Shown: positions 7,971-17,617 of the stretch, piece after piece
How positions within the stretch are numbered: position 1 is the first letter of the stretch
How the letters are laid out: each line of letters begins with the position of its first letter
Assembly (NCBI GenBank): GCA_017527625.1
Contig: JAFXPV010000023.1
Coordinates: 1 to 64,000 of the forward strand
From: Bacteroidales bacterium
GTDB taxonomy: Bacteria > Bacteroidota > Bacteroidia > Bacteroidales > UBA932
DNA length: 64,000 nucleotides
Direction of reading: 5' to 3'
Notes under the pieces: model-generated
What the model was told of the DNA's origin: nothing
The model's input: the letters and a program-made list of their open reading frames with translations, nothing else
The model's database searches: none
Position numbers and translations under genes: made by a program

Positions 7971-9365
7971 ATGTTCAGCAGAAATATTTACGTCGCACGC
8001 AGACAAAGACTGATAAAGAGCGTAAAGGATGGAATCCTGCTTTTCCTGGGCAACAGCGAGGCTCCTTCTAACTACGCTGACAACCAATACATCTTCCGTC
8101 AGGACAGCACCTGGCTCTATTATTTCGGCATTGACCAGCCCGATATGGCGGCCGTAATCGACGTGGAAAGCGGCGAGGAGACCATCTTCGGCAACGACGT
8201 CGACATCGACGATATAATCTGGATGGGCCCCCAGCCCCTTGTGGCCAGCAGGGCCGAAGAAGTCGGAGTGGCCAGGACAGCCCCGCTGGCTGAGCTTGAC
8301 AAGGTGGTGAAGGCTGCTCTTGCAAAGGGCCGCAAGGTGCATTTCCTGCCGCCCTACCGCTACCGCAATATGATGCTCCTCAATTCGCTGCTCGGCATTC
8401 CCTTCGACCGCCTGAAAGCGGAAGCCAGCGTGGAATTCATCAAGGCCGTCGTGGAGATGCGCCTGGTCAAGGAGCCGTGCGAGATACAGCAGATCGACAT
8501 CGCCTGCAACCTGGGCTACGCAATGCATATGGCGGCCACCCAGATAATGAAGCCCGGAATGCTCGAGCAGGACATTGTCGGCGTGATGGAGGGTGTCGTC
8601 ATAAGCGGAGGCTATATGGTCTCGTTCCCTACGATCCTGTCGCAGAACGGCGAGACGCTGCACAACCACTCGCATCATCAGATCCTCACCGAAGGCAGGC
8701 TGACAGTCATCGACGCCGGAGCCGAGATAGCGAGTCATTACTGCTCTGACTTCACCCGCACGCTGCCCAGCGGAGGCCGCTTCACCCAGCAGCAGAAAGA
8801 AATATACACGATAGTGTCCGAAGCCAACAATCTCGCTCTCGGCCTCGCCCGTCCGGGCATCAGCTACAAGGATGTCCATCTGGCCGCCAGCCGTCTGATG
8901 CTCCAGGGCCTCAAGAACCTCGGCCTGGTCAGAGGCGATGTAGACGAAGCCGTGGCAGCCGGAGCCGCCGGGCTGTTTATGCCTCACGGACTGGGCCACA
9001 ATATGGGCCTTGACGTGCACGATATGGAGAACCTTGGCGAGAACTACGTGGGCTACGACGACACGGTCACCCGCTCAAGCCAGCTGGGCCTCGGGTCGCT
9101 GCGTATGGCCCGCGTCCTCAAGCCGGGCAATGTGGTTACCGACGAGCCGGGCATATATTTCATCCCCGCCCTCATCGACAAGTGGAAGGCCGAAGGCACC
9201 TGCAAGGATTTCATCGCCTTCGACAAGCTGGAGGCTTACCGCAGCTTCGGCGGCATCCGCATCGAAGACGACCTTCTCATCACTGAGAACGGCGCAAGGC
9301 TTCTCGGGTCCAAACGCCTGCCGAGAACAGTTGAAGAAGTTGAAAACGCAATGTCAGAATCATAA
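7971..9365 (+). CDS. pepP: Aminopeptidase P family metallopeptidase (M24B)
   Basis: A 464-residue cytoplasmic Xaa-Pro aminopeptidase. I chose the ATG at 7971 (MFSRNIYVARRQ) over an in-frame GTG at 7947 because M24B proteins begin this way. The N-terminal creatinase-like domain covers about residues 1-165. The pita-bread domain carries the metal ligands: LTVIDAGAEIASHYCSDFTRT (two Asp), the His in MPHGLGHNMGLDVHD, a Glu in VVTDEPGIYF and a final Glu in IRIEDDLLIT. It releases N-terminal residues next to proline. The S9 peptidase gene starts 1 bp after its stop, forming a proline-peptide-degrading pair. Confidence 0.93.
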   Translation: MFSRNIYVARRQRLIKSVKDGILLFLGNSEAPSNYADNQYIFRQDSTWLYYFGIDQPDMAAVIDVESGEETIFGNDVDIDDIIWMGPQPLVASRAEEVGVARTAPLAELDKVVKAALAKGRKVHFLPPYRYRNMMLLNSLLGIPFDRLKAEASVEFIKAVVEMRLVKEPCEIQQIDIACNLGYAMHMAATQIMKPGMLEQDIVGVMEGVVISGGYMVSFPTILSQNGETLHNHSHHQILTEGRLTVIDAGAEIASHYCSDFTRTLPSGGRFTQQQKEIYTIVSEANNLALGLARPGISYKDVHLAASRLMLQGLKNLGLVRGDVDEAVAAGAAGLFMPHGLGHNMGLDVHDMENLGENYVGYDDTVTRSSQLGLGSLRMARVLKPGNVVTDEPGIYFIPALIDKWKAEGTCKDFIAFDKLEAYRSFGGIRIEDDLLITENGARLLGSKRLPRTVEEVENAMSES

Positions 9366-9366
9366 A

Positions 9367-11460
9367 ATGAAAAAAGTACTTATCATAGCCTCGATTATGG
9401 CAATACTATCCATCACAGCCTGCAAGCCCGCGGGCACAGACGGCGGCGAAATCGTCAAACCTGAAAACATAGCGGCGCAAGGCCACTTCACGGCAGAGAT
9501 AATGCATCAGCTGGGCAAGGTTTCCGACCCCCAGGTGAGCCCCGACGGCAGCCGCATTCTTTTCGGAGTCACTTACACCAGCATAGAGCAGAACAAAGGC
9601 GTCCGTCAGCTGTTCGTGATGGACATCGACGGCGGCGGCCGCACCCAGATAACCCACTCCGGCAAGAGCTGCTCGAACGCCCGCTGGCTGGATGACGACA
9701 CTATCGTCTACCTCTGCGGCGGCCAGATGTACAAGATGTCGGCCAAGGCAGGCAAGGCTGTCCAGATAAGCGACGTCGAGGGGGGAATGTCCGAGTTCAA
9801 GCTGTCCCCCGACTGCAGCAAGGTTATGTACATCAAATCGGTGAAGAACCACACCGCCCCGACCGACGTATATCCCGACCTTGACAAGGCCACCGTGCGC
9901 ACCATCGACGGCCTGATGTACCGCCACTGGGACCATTTCGTCGAGGAGATTCCGCACACTTTCGTGGCTTCATTCGAGGGCGGCAGGGTCGCTGCCGGCA
10001 AGGACATCCTCGAGGGCCAGCCCTTCGAGCTGCCCACCGAGCCTTTCGGAGGCCTCGAGCAGCTGAGCTGGAGCCCCGACGGCAGCAAGATCGTCTACTC
10101 GTGCCGCAAGCTGACGGGCATCGACTATGCCTTTTCGACCAATACCGACATCTATCTCTATGACGTGGCCACCGGCGCCTGCGAGAACCTCACCGAAGGT
10201 ATGCCTGGCTACGACACCGAGCCCGTGTTCAGCCCGGACGGCGACTGCATCGCGTGGTGCAGTATGGAGCGTGCCCGCTACGAGGCCGACAAGGTGCGCC
10301 TGTTCGTGATGAACCTCGAAAACCGCAACAAGTTCGAAATCACCGCCGACTTCAAGTACAACGCTTCGATCCCCGTATGGAGTGCCGACCAGAGGTACAT
10401 CTACTTCGCATCCCTGGTCGAAGGCGTGCAGGAGATATGGCGCTTCGACCTCGAAGCATACAAGATGGAGAGGGTCACCCCCGACCACGAATGGTATGAC
10501 TTCGACACCCCGACAGTGCTCGCCGACCGCCTGATAACCACCAACCAGTCTATGATGAGGCCTTCCGAGATAATCTCTGTGTCACTGGCCGACGGCAGCT
10601 GGAAGCAGCTCACCCACGAGAACGACGACATACTTGCGAAACTCGAGCAGCCCACCTGCGAGGAGCGATGGATCACCACCACCGACGGCAAGAAGATGCT
10701 CACCTGGGTGCTCTATCCCGACGGCTTCGACGCGAGCAAGACCTATCCGGCCATCCTCATCTGCCTCGGCGGCCCTCAGGGCACGCTCAGCCAGGGCTGG
10801 TCGACCCGCTGGAACTACCGCCTGATGTGTTCGCAGGGCTACATAATGGTTCTCCCCAACCGCCGCGGCACGACAGCCTTCGGACAGGAATGGACCGAAC
10901 AGATATCAGGAGACTACATCGGCCAGAATATGCAGGACTACCTGCGTGCGGCTGACGTTATGCTCGCGGAGCCTTACGTCGGCAAGATGGCCGCAGTCGG
11001 AGCCAGCTACGGCGGCTATTCTGTCTACTACCTGGCAGGCATCCACCAGGGCCGTTTCAGCGCCTTCATAGCCCACGCAGGCATCTTCAACGAGGAGCAT
11101 ATGTATGAAGTCACCGAAGAGATGTGGTTCCCCGACTGGGACAACGGCGGCATCGCCCGTCCCGACGAGGTGCAGGCCGGCGCGCCGTGGAGCGACAACC
11201 CTGTGGCCCGCCGCCACTACGCCAACTCCCCGCACACCCTCATCAAGAACTGGGACACCCCGATTATGGTGGTGCACGGCGAGATGGACTACCGCGTGCC
11301 GGTGGATCAGGGTATGGCGGCCTTCAACGCAGCCCAGATGATGGGCGTCCCGTCGAAGATGCTGCTCTTCCCCGACGAGAACCACTGGGTGCTCAAACCC
11401 CAGAACTCCGTCTACTGGCACCGTCAGTTCTTCGACTGGCTCGACCGCTGGTGCAAGTAG
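9367..11460 (+). CDS. S9-family prolyl oligopeptidase/dipeptidyl-peptidase-like lipoprotein
   Basis: A 697-residue serine peptidase. The start MKKVLIIASIMAIL is followed by a lipobox ending in Cys (SITACKP, about residue 19), so it is a lipoprotein; upstream in-frame codons overlap pepP and are not used. Residues ~40-400 contain TolB/WD40-like propeller repeats (VSPDGSRILF, LSPDCSKVMY, WSPDGSKIVY, FSPDGDCIAW). The C-terminal alpha/beta-hydrolase domain has the nucleophile in GASYGGYSVYY, Asp in VVHGEMDYRVPVDQG and His in PDENHWVLKPQN. Family members cleave dipeptides or oligopeptides, often after proline or alanine. Co-transcription with pepP supports a role in peptide utilisation. Confidence 0.92.
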   Translation: MKKVLIIASIMAILSITACKPAGTDGGEIVKPENIAAQGHFTAEIMHQLGKVSDPQVSPDGSRILFGVTYTSIEQNKGVRQLFVMDIDGGGRTQITHSGKSCSNARWLDDDTIVYLCGGQMYKMSAKAGKAVQISDVEGGMSEFKLSPDCSKVMYIKSVKNHTAPTDVYPDLDKATVRTIDGLMYRHWDHFVEEIPHTFVASFEGGRVAAGKDILEGQPFELPTEPFGGLEQLSWSPDGSKIVYSCRKLTGIDYAFSTNTDIYLYDVATGACENLTEGMPGYDTEPVFSPDGDCIAWCSMERARYEADKVRLFVMNLENRNKFEITADFKYNASIPVWSADQRYIYFASLVEGVQEIWRFDLEAYKMERVTPDHEWYDFDTPTVLADRLITTNQSMMRPSEIISVSLADGSWKQLTHENDDILAKLEQPTCEERWITTTDGKKMLTWVLYPDGFDASKTYPAILICLGGPQGTLSQGWSTRWNYRLMCSQGYIMVLPNRRGTTAFGQEWTEQISGDYIGQNMQDYLRAADVMLAEPYVGKMAAVGASYGGYSVYYLAGIHQGRFSAFIAHAGIFNEEHMYEVTEEMWFPDWDNGGIARPDEVQAGAPWSDNPVARRHYANSPHTLIKNWDTPIMVVHGEMDYRVPVDQGMAAFNAAQMMGVPSKMLLFPDENHWVLKPQNSVYWHRQFFDWLDRWCK

Positions 11461-11522
11461 GCAGCTTGCCGCAGTGGCATACTTTTGGTTGATAGCGACA
11501 TTCAAATAAAAACGATTTGGAT

Positions 11523-14500
11523 ATGGTAACTCTTTATCTGCTTCTCGGGCTGGTATATAACGCCCAGAATCCTTCTTGGAACACGACACAGTACGCAGCG
11601 CTGTGGTCTAAAGTAGAAAAGGCCCTCGATGCCGGCAAGCCCCAGACTGCCGCCGGCTATCTCTCCGAACTCGAAACTATGACCCGCGAGAAAGGGGACG
11701 ACCTCGAAAGGCTGGAAGTGATGAAACAGAGATATGAGTGCCTGTCCAGATACAACTGGAAGGATGCGCGCGATTATTATACCCGTTACTCCGCGCTGCA
11801 GGATTCCATCTTCCGCGACCTGGACGCCAACATCGAAAAATATTGCAGGCACCCGAGGGTGATAATGCTCATCACCGAGAAGATCGAGCGCACCAAGAGG
11901 GAGCAGGACTACAAGTCCGACGCCAACAAGGACGAGGCGGTCTACAAGAAAGTCCGCGAGATGTGCCAGGCGGCCATCAAGGCTTTCCCGAAGAGCAGCT
12001 ATGCCAAAGAGCTGAAAAGCCTCATCGACGAGATGGATTCCAGAAGGCTCAATTCCAGGGGCAAGGATAAAGGCTATCCCGGAGGGGAGATTACCTACAT
12101 AGTCAACTCCAAGAATGTAGCCTCCGCCGACTTCAAGGTCTACAAGCTCAGCGGCCGCTATCAGATAGGCGACTACGATAAGTTCATCAAATACGACAGC
12201 GGCTCGACCCGCTGCGTGCTGGTAGGAGAGAAGAAGCTGGACGGCTTCGCCAACAAATACAATGTAGGCGAGGAAATCTCCACCACGTGGAAGTTCGACG
12301 AAGAGGGCATCTATGTTGTCAAGGTAGTGTCCGGCGAGCAGGCTTCATATCAGTACGTGTATATCAGCCGCGTGGCCGCCGCACTGCGTGAAGTGGGAGA
12401 AAAGCACGAGGTATATGCCGCTGATGCGATGACCGGCAAGCCTTATGAAAACATCACGGTGACCAGCTACCGCGAGGGCAGCGGCAAGGGGACGTTCCTC
12501 TCTCCTTCAGTCTTTTCAACGAAAGAGTACAGGCAGGACGGCTTCACGCCTCTCGACCAGAGACTCTTCGACTCTCCCGGCTACTATTCGCAGCTGGCCA
12601 TAGCTGCCGGCGGCGACGACTTCTCGGAGGCGATGGGCATCAGCAGGCCCTACCGCATCCGCAACCACGATTATGTAAGGGTAGACGAAAGGACTTACGT
12701 ATATACCGACCGCCGGCTCTACAGGCCGACCGACGAAATCCAGTTCAAGGTAGTGGCCTTCAAGTCCGACGGCACCACAGGCTCTGTCATCGAGGGCAAG
12801 GAGATGAAAGTGAACCTGCTGGCTCCCGCGCAGCAGGAACCGGTGGCTACGGTGACGGTCGTCACCAATGAGTGGGGCTCGGCCAGCGGCTCTTTCAAGA
12901 TTCCGGAGGGCAGCCGCAACGGCAGCTACACCATCAGCACGGCCGGCGGCTCGGCCACCGTCAGGGTCGAGGAATATGTTACTCCCGATTTCTTCCTTGA
13001 AATGCCCGTGCCCAAGGGTATGTTCACTTTCGACGACGTAATAACCCAGACCGGTACGGTGAAGGGCTATGCGGGCGTCGCAATGGCAGGGGCGAAGATA
13101 GAATACACAGTGCACCGCAGGTCGTTCTGGATGAGGTGGACGCCGAGCCTCAGCTGGAAGCTGATTGACGAGGGCAGCGTGACTGCCGACGAGGCCGGCA
13201 ATTTCAGCATCTCCTTCAAGGCCGAAAGGCCTGAGTTCGACGAGAGGGAGGAAGACCCCAGGGTGGCTTATGTCGTCGAGGTCAAGGTCACCGACCGCAA
13301 GGGCGAGACCCACGAGGCTTCGACTGACATCATCGTTGCCGACATCCCTCTCCAGATGAACACGGCCTTTGCCAGCGAGCACACAGTCAATGACAGCGTC
13401 ATCGCAGTCAACCGCGATGTCGAGAAATATATCCTCATCGAGGGCAGCAACCGCAACGGCGTGCCCCAGAGCGTCGAGGGCAGCTACCGCCTGCTCAGTG
13501 ACGGAAAAGTGCAGGCGGAAGGCATCTTCACCACCGGCGTGCGCGAGCCGCTCGATTTCAGCACCCTGCCTTCCGGCAGCTACCGCCTGGAATATGAGGT
13601 GATGTGGCGCGGCCGCACCATCTCCGGTCACAGGGAAGTAGCCCTGTTCTCGCCCTCTGACAGCAAGGCGCCTGTTCCCAGTATGCTTTTCTTCTATCCC
13701 GTCAAGAGCGAGGGCGGCATCGATTTCGTCGTCGCAACGACAGAAGACGACCTCTATCTGGAAGTCGAGCTCTTCGACCGCGAACAGAAACTCTACCGCC
13801 TGCCGCTGCACCTGCGCAATGAGGCAAGACACATCAGCCTTCCCTATCTCGACAAGTACAACGACCGCGTCGAGCTGAGCCTTTTCACCTTCCGCGGCTA
13901 CAAGCAATACCACATCACCCACGAATTCAGCAGGCCGACGGCTCCGACCACTTTCGACCTCAGCATAGAGTCGTTCCGCGACAAGACCGCTCCCGAGACC
14001 GAAGAGAGCTTCACTGTGAAGGGCGCTCCCAGCGAGCTGACCGTGTCTATATTCGACATAACCACCGACCGCTACGGCGCTAATGCATTCCGATTCTCTC
14101 CCTTCTCAGCCTACACGACCTACAGTCCGTCGATCAGCACTAATATTTCCGACTACGGAATGGTCTACGGCGAAGCCCTTGCCTATGGAAGGATGGCTTC
14201 CCGCTCTGCCTTGAACGGTGCGATGATGGATGAGATGGTGATGATGAGCAAGGCCGATATGTCGATCGGACCCCAGGCAGAGATGGAGGAAGCTGCGTAC
14301 GATACCGCAGATGAAGAAGAAGGCGCAGGTGAAGACGACGCAGATGTTCGCAGCGACTTCGGGGAGACCATAGCCTTCTATCCTCACATAGTCATAGGCC
14401 CTGACGGCAGCGCCGAGGTGAAATACACCACCCGGCAGGCCTTCGGCACATACAGAGTGCTGATACGTGCTCACGACAAGGCGCTGCACAGCGGTTCTGC

Positions 14501-16256
14501 CGAGCGGCAGTTCATAGTCCAGAAGGAACTGATGGTGCAGCCGCAGCTGCCGCTGTTCGCCACCGAGGGTGACGAAATCGTCCTCAAGAGCTCTGTCGCC
14601 AATGTAGGCGCCCGCGAGTTGGAAGGCACGGCAAGGATCGTCATCGAAGATGCCGTCACCGGACGCAGGCTCAACCTCGGCACGAAGGACAAGAAGCTGA
14701 CCCTGGCGGCAGGAGCCCAGACTGAAGTCGCCTGGACGGTGAAGATTCCCGCCGCGCAGAAGATATTCGTGACGATAAGCGTTGATGCCGGCGATGTGTC
14801 TGACGGCGAGAAGAACGCCATAGAAATCGTTCCTGAGGTGCAGGAGATCACCGAGACCGCATCGTTCGTGCTCGGAGGCCCGCACGGCCGCAAGTACTAC
14901 GAGAATCAGCTCCGCAACCGCATCGGCGCCAAGGATGCAGTCATCAGATATGAGGAATACAGCACCCTCGACGCGGTACGCAAGGCTCTCGAGGCCCCCG
15001 CGCGTCCCGGCAATATGAATATGATCGATTGGCTGAACGCCCTCTACGTCAACCAGACGAGGAAGAAGATCGGCGAAAGCTGGGATGCGGACCTGACGAA
15101 GGACGCTGTCGCCAAGCTGCTTTCGATGCAGCACGCCGACGGCAGTTTCAGCTGGTTCCCTTGTATGTACGGTTCAGACGTGCTGACGATGCTCTACCTC
15201 GAAAAGATCCGCCAGCTAGAAAGGATGGGCGTCGGCCCCGAAGGTCTCGATGCCAGCCTCAGCCGCGCGCTCAAGTACCTGGACGGCCGCATAGCAGCCA
15301 TATCGGATACAAAGAACTGGAGCTATACCTCCCTTATAGATTATTTCGCAATCCGCAGCCTCTATATGGACGTGCCTATGTCGGAGAAGGTGGCCGGCGT
15401 CTTCCGCCAGTTCCTCACCAAATCCGAAAAAGACTGGCAGACGCTGCCGATACTGGCCAAGGCAAGGCTTGCCAACACCCTGCTACGCACCGAGGGCACT
15501 GCCTACCACTCCAATCCACTGGACGGACGGGTTGAAAAACTCATCGCTTCGCTGGTGGACCACGCGGTTGTAAACAGGACTGTCGGCTGCTACTTCCCGA
15601 ATGCAGTGATGCCGTTCAGGGGCCTGATGAATTCTGAAATATACGCTCACGCCGAACTGCAGGAGCTGTTCTGGAAGGTCGGTGAGGCTGCGACAGTCAA
15701 GGGTCTGCAGCAGTGGCTGCTGCTCCAGAAGCACAACCAGGCCTGGGAGAGCACTATGGCTACCGCCGACGCGGTGTTCGCCCTGCTCAGCCACGATGCC
15801 GAAGACCTGAAGCTCGGCGCGGTATATTACACCTACAAGGCCCCGATGAAGGAAGTCAAGGAATTCGGCAATGATATGACGGTCAAGAGGAGCTTCTGGC
15901 GTGACGGCCGCGAGCTAGCCGAAGGCGATGTGCTGCACGTCGGCGACAGGGTCGAAGTCAGATATGACATCTGGAACGGCGAGAACCGCTCGTTCGTGCA
16001 GGTTCACGCGATGCGTCCTGCCTGCTTCTATCCCGTCGACGAACGCTCATATGGCTCGTCTTACTTCTACAAGGAGCAGACGGCCACTGGCACAGAATAC
16101 TACTACCAGCTACTGGCTGAGGAAGACACACATCTCGTGGAGTCATTCTACGTGACTCAGGAAGGTGTGTTCGACAAAGGTCTCGTGGAGATCGAGTCGC
16201 TGTACGCCCCCGAATACAGAGGCCATACGGCAGGCGGAACTGTCAGGAGTGAGTAG
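11523..16256 (+). CDS. Alpha-2-macroglobulin family protein lacking the thioester motif
   Basis: About 1577 residues with the layout of a bacterial alpha-2-macroglobulin: a helical N-terminal region (~1-180), macroglobulin MG domains with VYTDRRLYRPTDEIQFKVV (the MG2 pattern), a bait-like central region, the A2M family strand RVLIRAHDKALHSGSAER and TEGDEIVLKSSVANVG, then a helical alpha/alpha toroid (~1170-1480). The CxEQ thioester is absent: the expected position reads NMNMIDWLNALY, and no Cys is followed by x-E-Q. Such forms cannot covalently trap proteases. The N-terminus MVTLYLLLGLVYNAQ is a weak export signal without positive charges; a TTG at 11517 is an alternative start. Overlaps murA tail-to-tail by 14 bp. 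Confidence 0.85.
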   Translation: MVTLYLLLGLVYNAQNPSWNTTQYAALWSKVEKALDAGKPQTAAGYLSELETMTREKGDDLERLEVMKQRYECLSRYNWKDARDYYTRYSALQDSIFRDLDANIEKYCRHPRVIMLITEKIERTKREQDYKSDANKDEAVYKKVREMCQAAIKAFPKSSYAKELKSLIDEMDSRRLNSRGKDKGYPGGEITYIVNSKNVASADFKVYKLSGRYQIGDYDKFIKYDSGSTRCVLVGEKKLDGFANKYNVGEEISTTWKFDEEGIYVVKVVSGEQASYQYVYISRVAAALREVGEKHEVYAADAMTGKPYENITVTSYREGSGKGTFLSPSVFSTKEYRQDGFTPLDQRLFDSPGYYSQLAIAAGGDDFSEAMGISRPYRIRNHDYVRVDERTYVYTDRRLYRPTDEIQFKVVAFKSDGTTGSVIEGKEMKVNLLAPAQQEPVATVTVVTNEWGSASGSFKIPEGSRNGSYTISTAGGSATVRVEEYVTPDFFLEMPVPKGMFTFDDVITQTGTVKGYAGVAMAGAKIEYTVHRRSFWMRWTPSLSWKLIDEGSVTADEAGNFSISFKAERPEFDEREEDPRVAYVVEVKVTDRKGETHEASTDIIVADIPLQMNTAFASEHTVNDSVIAVNRDVEKYILIEGSNRNGVPQSVEGSYRLLSDGKVQAEGIFTTGVREPLDFSTLPSGSYRLEYEVMWRGRTISGHREVALFSPSDSKAPVPSMLFFYPVKSEGGIDFVVATTEDDLYLEVELFDREQKLYRLPLHLRNEARHISLPYLDKYNDRVELSLFTFRGYKQYHITHEFSRPTAPTTFDLSIESFRDKTAPETEESFTVKGAPSELTVSIFDITTDRYGANAFRFSPFSAYTTYSPSISTNISDYGMVYGEALAYGRMASRSALNGAMMDEMVMMSKADMSIGPQAEMEEAAYDTADEEEGAGEDDADVRSDFGETIAFYPHIVIGPDGSAEVKYTTRQAFGTYRVLIRAHDKALHSGSAERQFIVQKELMVQPQLPLFATEGDEIVLKSSVANVGARELEGTARIVIEDAVTGRRLNLGTKDKKLTLAAGAQTEVAWTVKIPAAQKIFVTISVDAGDVSDGEKNAIEIVPEVQEITETASFVLGGPHGRKYYENQLRNRIGAKDAVIRYEEYSTLDAVRKALEAPARPGNMNMIDWLNALYVNQTRKKIGESWDADLTKDAVAKLLSMQHADGSFSWFPCMYGSDVLTMLYLEKIRQLERMGVGPEGLDASLSRALKYLDGRIAAISDTKNWSYTSLIDYFAIRSLYMDVPMSEKVAGVFRQFLTKSEKDWQTLPILAKARLANTLLRTEGTAYHSNPLDGRVEKLIASLVDHAVVNRTVGCYFPNAVMPFRGLMNSEIYAHAELQELFWKVGEAATVKGLQQWLLLQKHNQAWESTMATADAVFALLSHDAEDLKLGAVYYTYKAPMKEVKEFGNDMTVKRSFWRDGRELAEGDVLHVGDRVEVRYDIWNGENRSFVQVHAMRPACFYPVDERSYGSSYFYKEQTATGTEYYYQLLAEEDTHLVESFYVTQEGVFDKGLVEIESLYAPEYRGHTAGGTVRSE

Positions 16257-17568
16257 GCGGGTCGTCGATGCGGCGTATCTTCGCTCCCAGGGCTGAAAGC
16301 CTTTCTTCGATGTTTTCATAACCGCGGTCGATCTGCTCGACGTTGTGGATGAGGCTCCGGCCTTCTGCGCCCAGCGCTGCGATGAGCAGCGCTATGCCGG
16401 CGCGGATATCCGGCGAGGTCATCTCCCGGCCCTTTAGGTTGCGGGTGTGGTTGTGCCCGATGACGACGGCCCTGTGCGGGTCGCAGAGGATTATCTGGGC
16501 TCCCATATCGATCAGCTTGTCGACGAAGAACAGTCGGCTCTCGAACATCTTCTGGTGGATTAGCACGCTGCCCTTTGACTGGGTGGCGACGACCAGCATC
16601 ACGCTGAGCAGGTCGGGAGTCAGGCCCGGCCACGGAGCGTCGGCTATCTTGAGGATGGAGCCGTCGATATAGGTCTCCACCGAGTTCTGCTTCTGGGCGG
16701 GGATGTAGATGTCGTCGCCCTTCTGGATGACCTTTATGCCGAGACGGCGGAAGCTGTCGGGTATGATGCCGAGGTTCTTGTATGAGACGTTCTTGATGGT
16801 AAGCTCGCTGCGGGTCATTGCAGCCATACCGATGAAGCTGCCGACTTCGATCATATCGGGAAGGATGGTATGGGATGCGCCGTGCAGGGTCTCGACTCCT
16901 TCGATGCGGAGGAGGTTGGAGCCTATGCCCTCGATCTTTGCTCCCATTCCGACGAGCAGCCGGCACAGCTGCTGCACGTACGGTTCGCAGGCTGCGTTGT
17001 AGAGCACGCTGCTGCCCTTGGCGGTCACAGCCGCCATTATGATGTTGGCCGTGCCTGTGACGGAGGCTTCCGACAGCAGTATGTCTGCCCCCTTGAGTTG
17101 TTTGGCGGTGATGACGTAAGTGGCCTTTTCAACGTCGTATACGGCTTTCGCCCCGAGTTTGGCGAATCCTTCGAAATGGGTGTCGAGGTGGCGGCGGCCG
17201 ATCTTGTCTCCGCCCGGCTTGGCGGCGATGGCGAAGCCTATGCGGCTCAGCAGCGGACCGACCAGCATCATGGAACCTCGCAGGGCGGCGTTGTCCTTGC
17301 GGAACTGCTCGCTGCGCAGGAAGTCCATATCGATGTGGTCAGCCTTGAAAGACCATTTCTTCGCGCCGACCTTGGCAGCCTTGCAGCCCATCTCCTGCAG
17401 AAGTCTGATGAGATTGCGGACATCTGCGATGTCGGGGACGTTGTCGATGATGATTTCTTCCTTTGTGAGCAGCACCGCGCACAGCACCTGCAGCGCTTCG
17501 TTCTTCGCCCCCTGGGGAGTGATCACGCCGTGCAGGGAATGTCCGCCTTCGATTTCAAAAGATGCCAT
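16243..17568 (-). CDS. murA: UDP-N-acetylglucosamine 1-carboxyvinyltransferase MurA (Asp in place of active-site Cys)
   Basis: A 441-residue EPSP-synthase-fold enzyme catalysing the first committed step of peptidoglycan synthesis. The substrate-binding KNE is at residues 22-24 (PQGAKNEALQ). The loop that normally contains the catalytic Cys (Cys115 in E. coli, PGGC) reads KPGGDKIGRRHLDTH, with Asp at residue 121. Cys-to-Asp at this site is known from Mycobacterium and Chlamydia MurA and makes the enzyme insensitive to fosfomycin, so intrinsic target-level insensitivity is inferred. Other MurA landmarks (TGTANIIMAA, PDMIEVGSFIGMAA, TDLLSVM-like TPDLLSVMLV) are present. Divergent from dusB. Confidence 0.94.
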   Translation of the reverse strand: MASFEIEGGHSLHGVITPQGAKNEALQVLCAVLLTKEEIIIDNVPDIADVRNLIRLLQEMGCKAAKVGAKKWSFKADHIDMDFLRSEQFRKDNAALRGSMMLVGPLLSRIGFAIAAKPGGDKIGRRHLDTHFEGFAKLGAKAVYDVEKATYVITAKQLKGADILLSEASVTGTANIIMAAVTAKGSSVLYNAACEPYVQQLCRLLVGMGAKIEGIGSNLLRIEGVETLHGASHTILPDMIEVGSFIGMAAMTRSELTIKNVSYKNLGIIPDSFRRLGIKVIQKGDDIYIPAQKQNSVETYIDGSILKIADAPWPGLTPDLLSVMLVVATQSKGSVLIHQKMFESRLFFVDKLIDMGAQIILCDPHRAVVIGHNHTRNLKGREMTSPDIRAGIALLIAALGAEGRSLIHNVEQIDRGYENIEERLSALGAKIRRIDDPPTHS

Positions 17569-17594
17569 TGTTAATACTGTTGATAAAGATTATC

Positions 17595-17612
17595 CAAAGA
17601 TAACTATTTTTG
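17595..17612. promoter_or_regulatory. Back-to-back -7 boxes between murA (-) and dusB (+)
   Basis: CAAAGATA at 17595-17602 reads as TATCTTTG on the minus strand, 27 bp before the murA start. TATTTTTG at 17605-17612 reads rightward and ends only 5 bp before the dusB ATG, which would give an almost leaderless transcript; a TTG lies at 17580-17582. The minus box is convincing, the plus box less so. Confidence 0.5.
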
Positions 17613-17617
17613 CTCTT

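Noticed and set aside
12516..13922. A 468-codon open frame on the minus strand inside the alpha-2-macroglobulin gene (similar long antisense frames occur over most G+C-rich genes here).
   Set aside because: The translation is low-complexity, rich in Val/Ala/Glu/His, without recognisable domains, and the sense frame is a clear gene.
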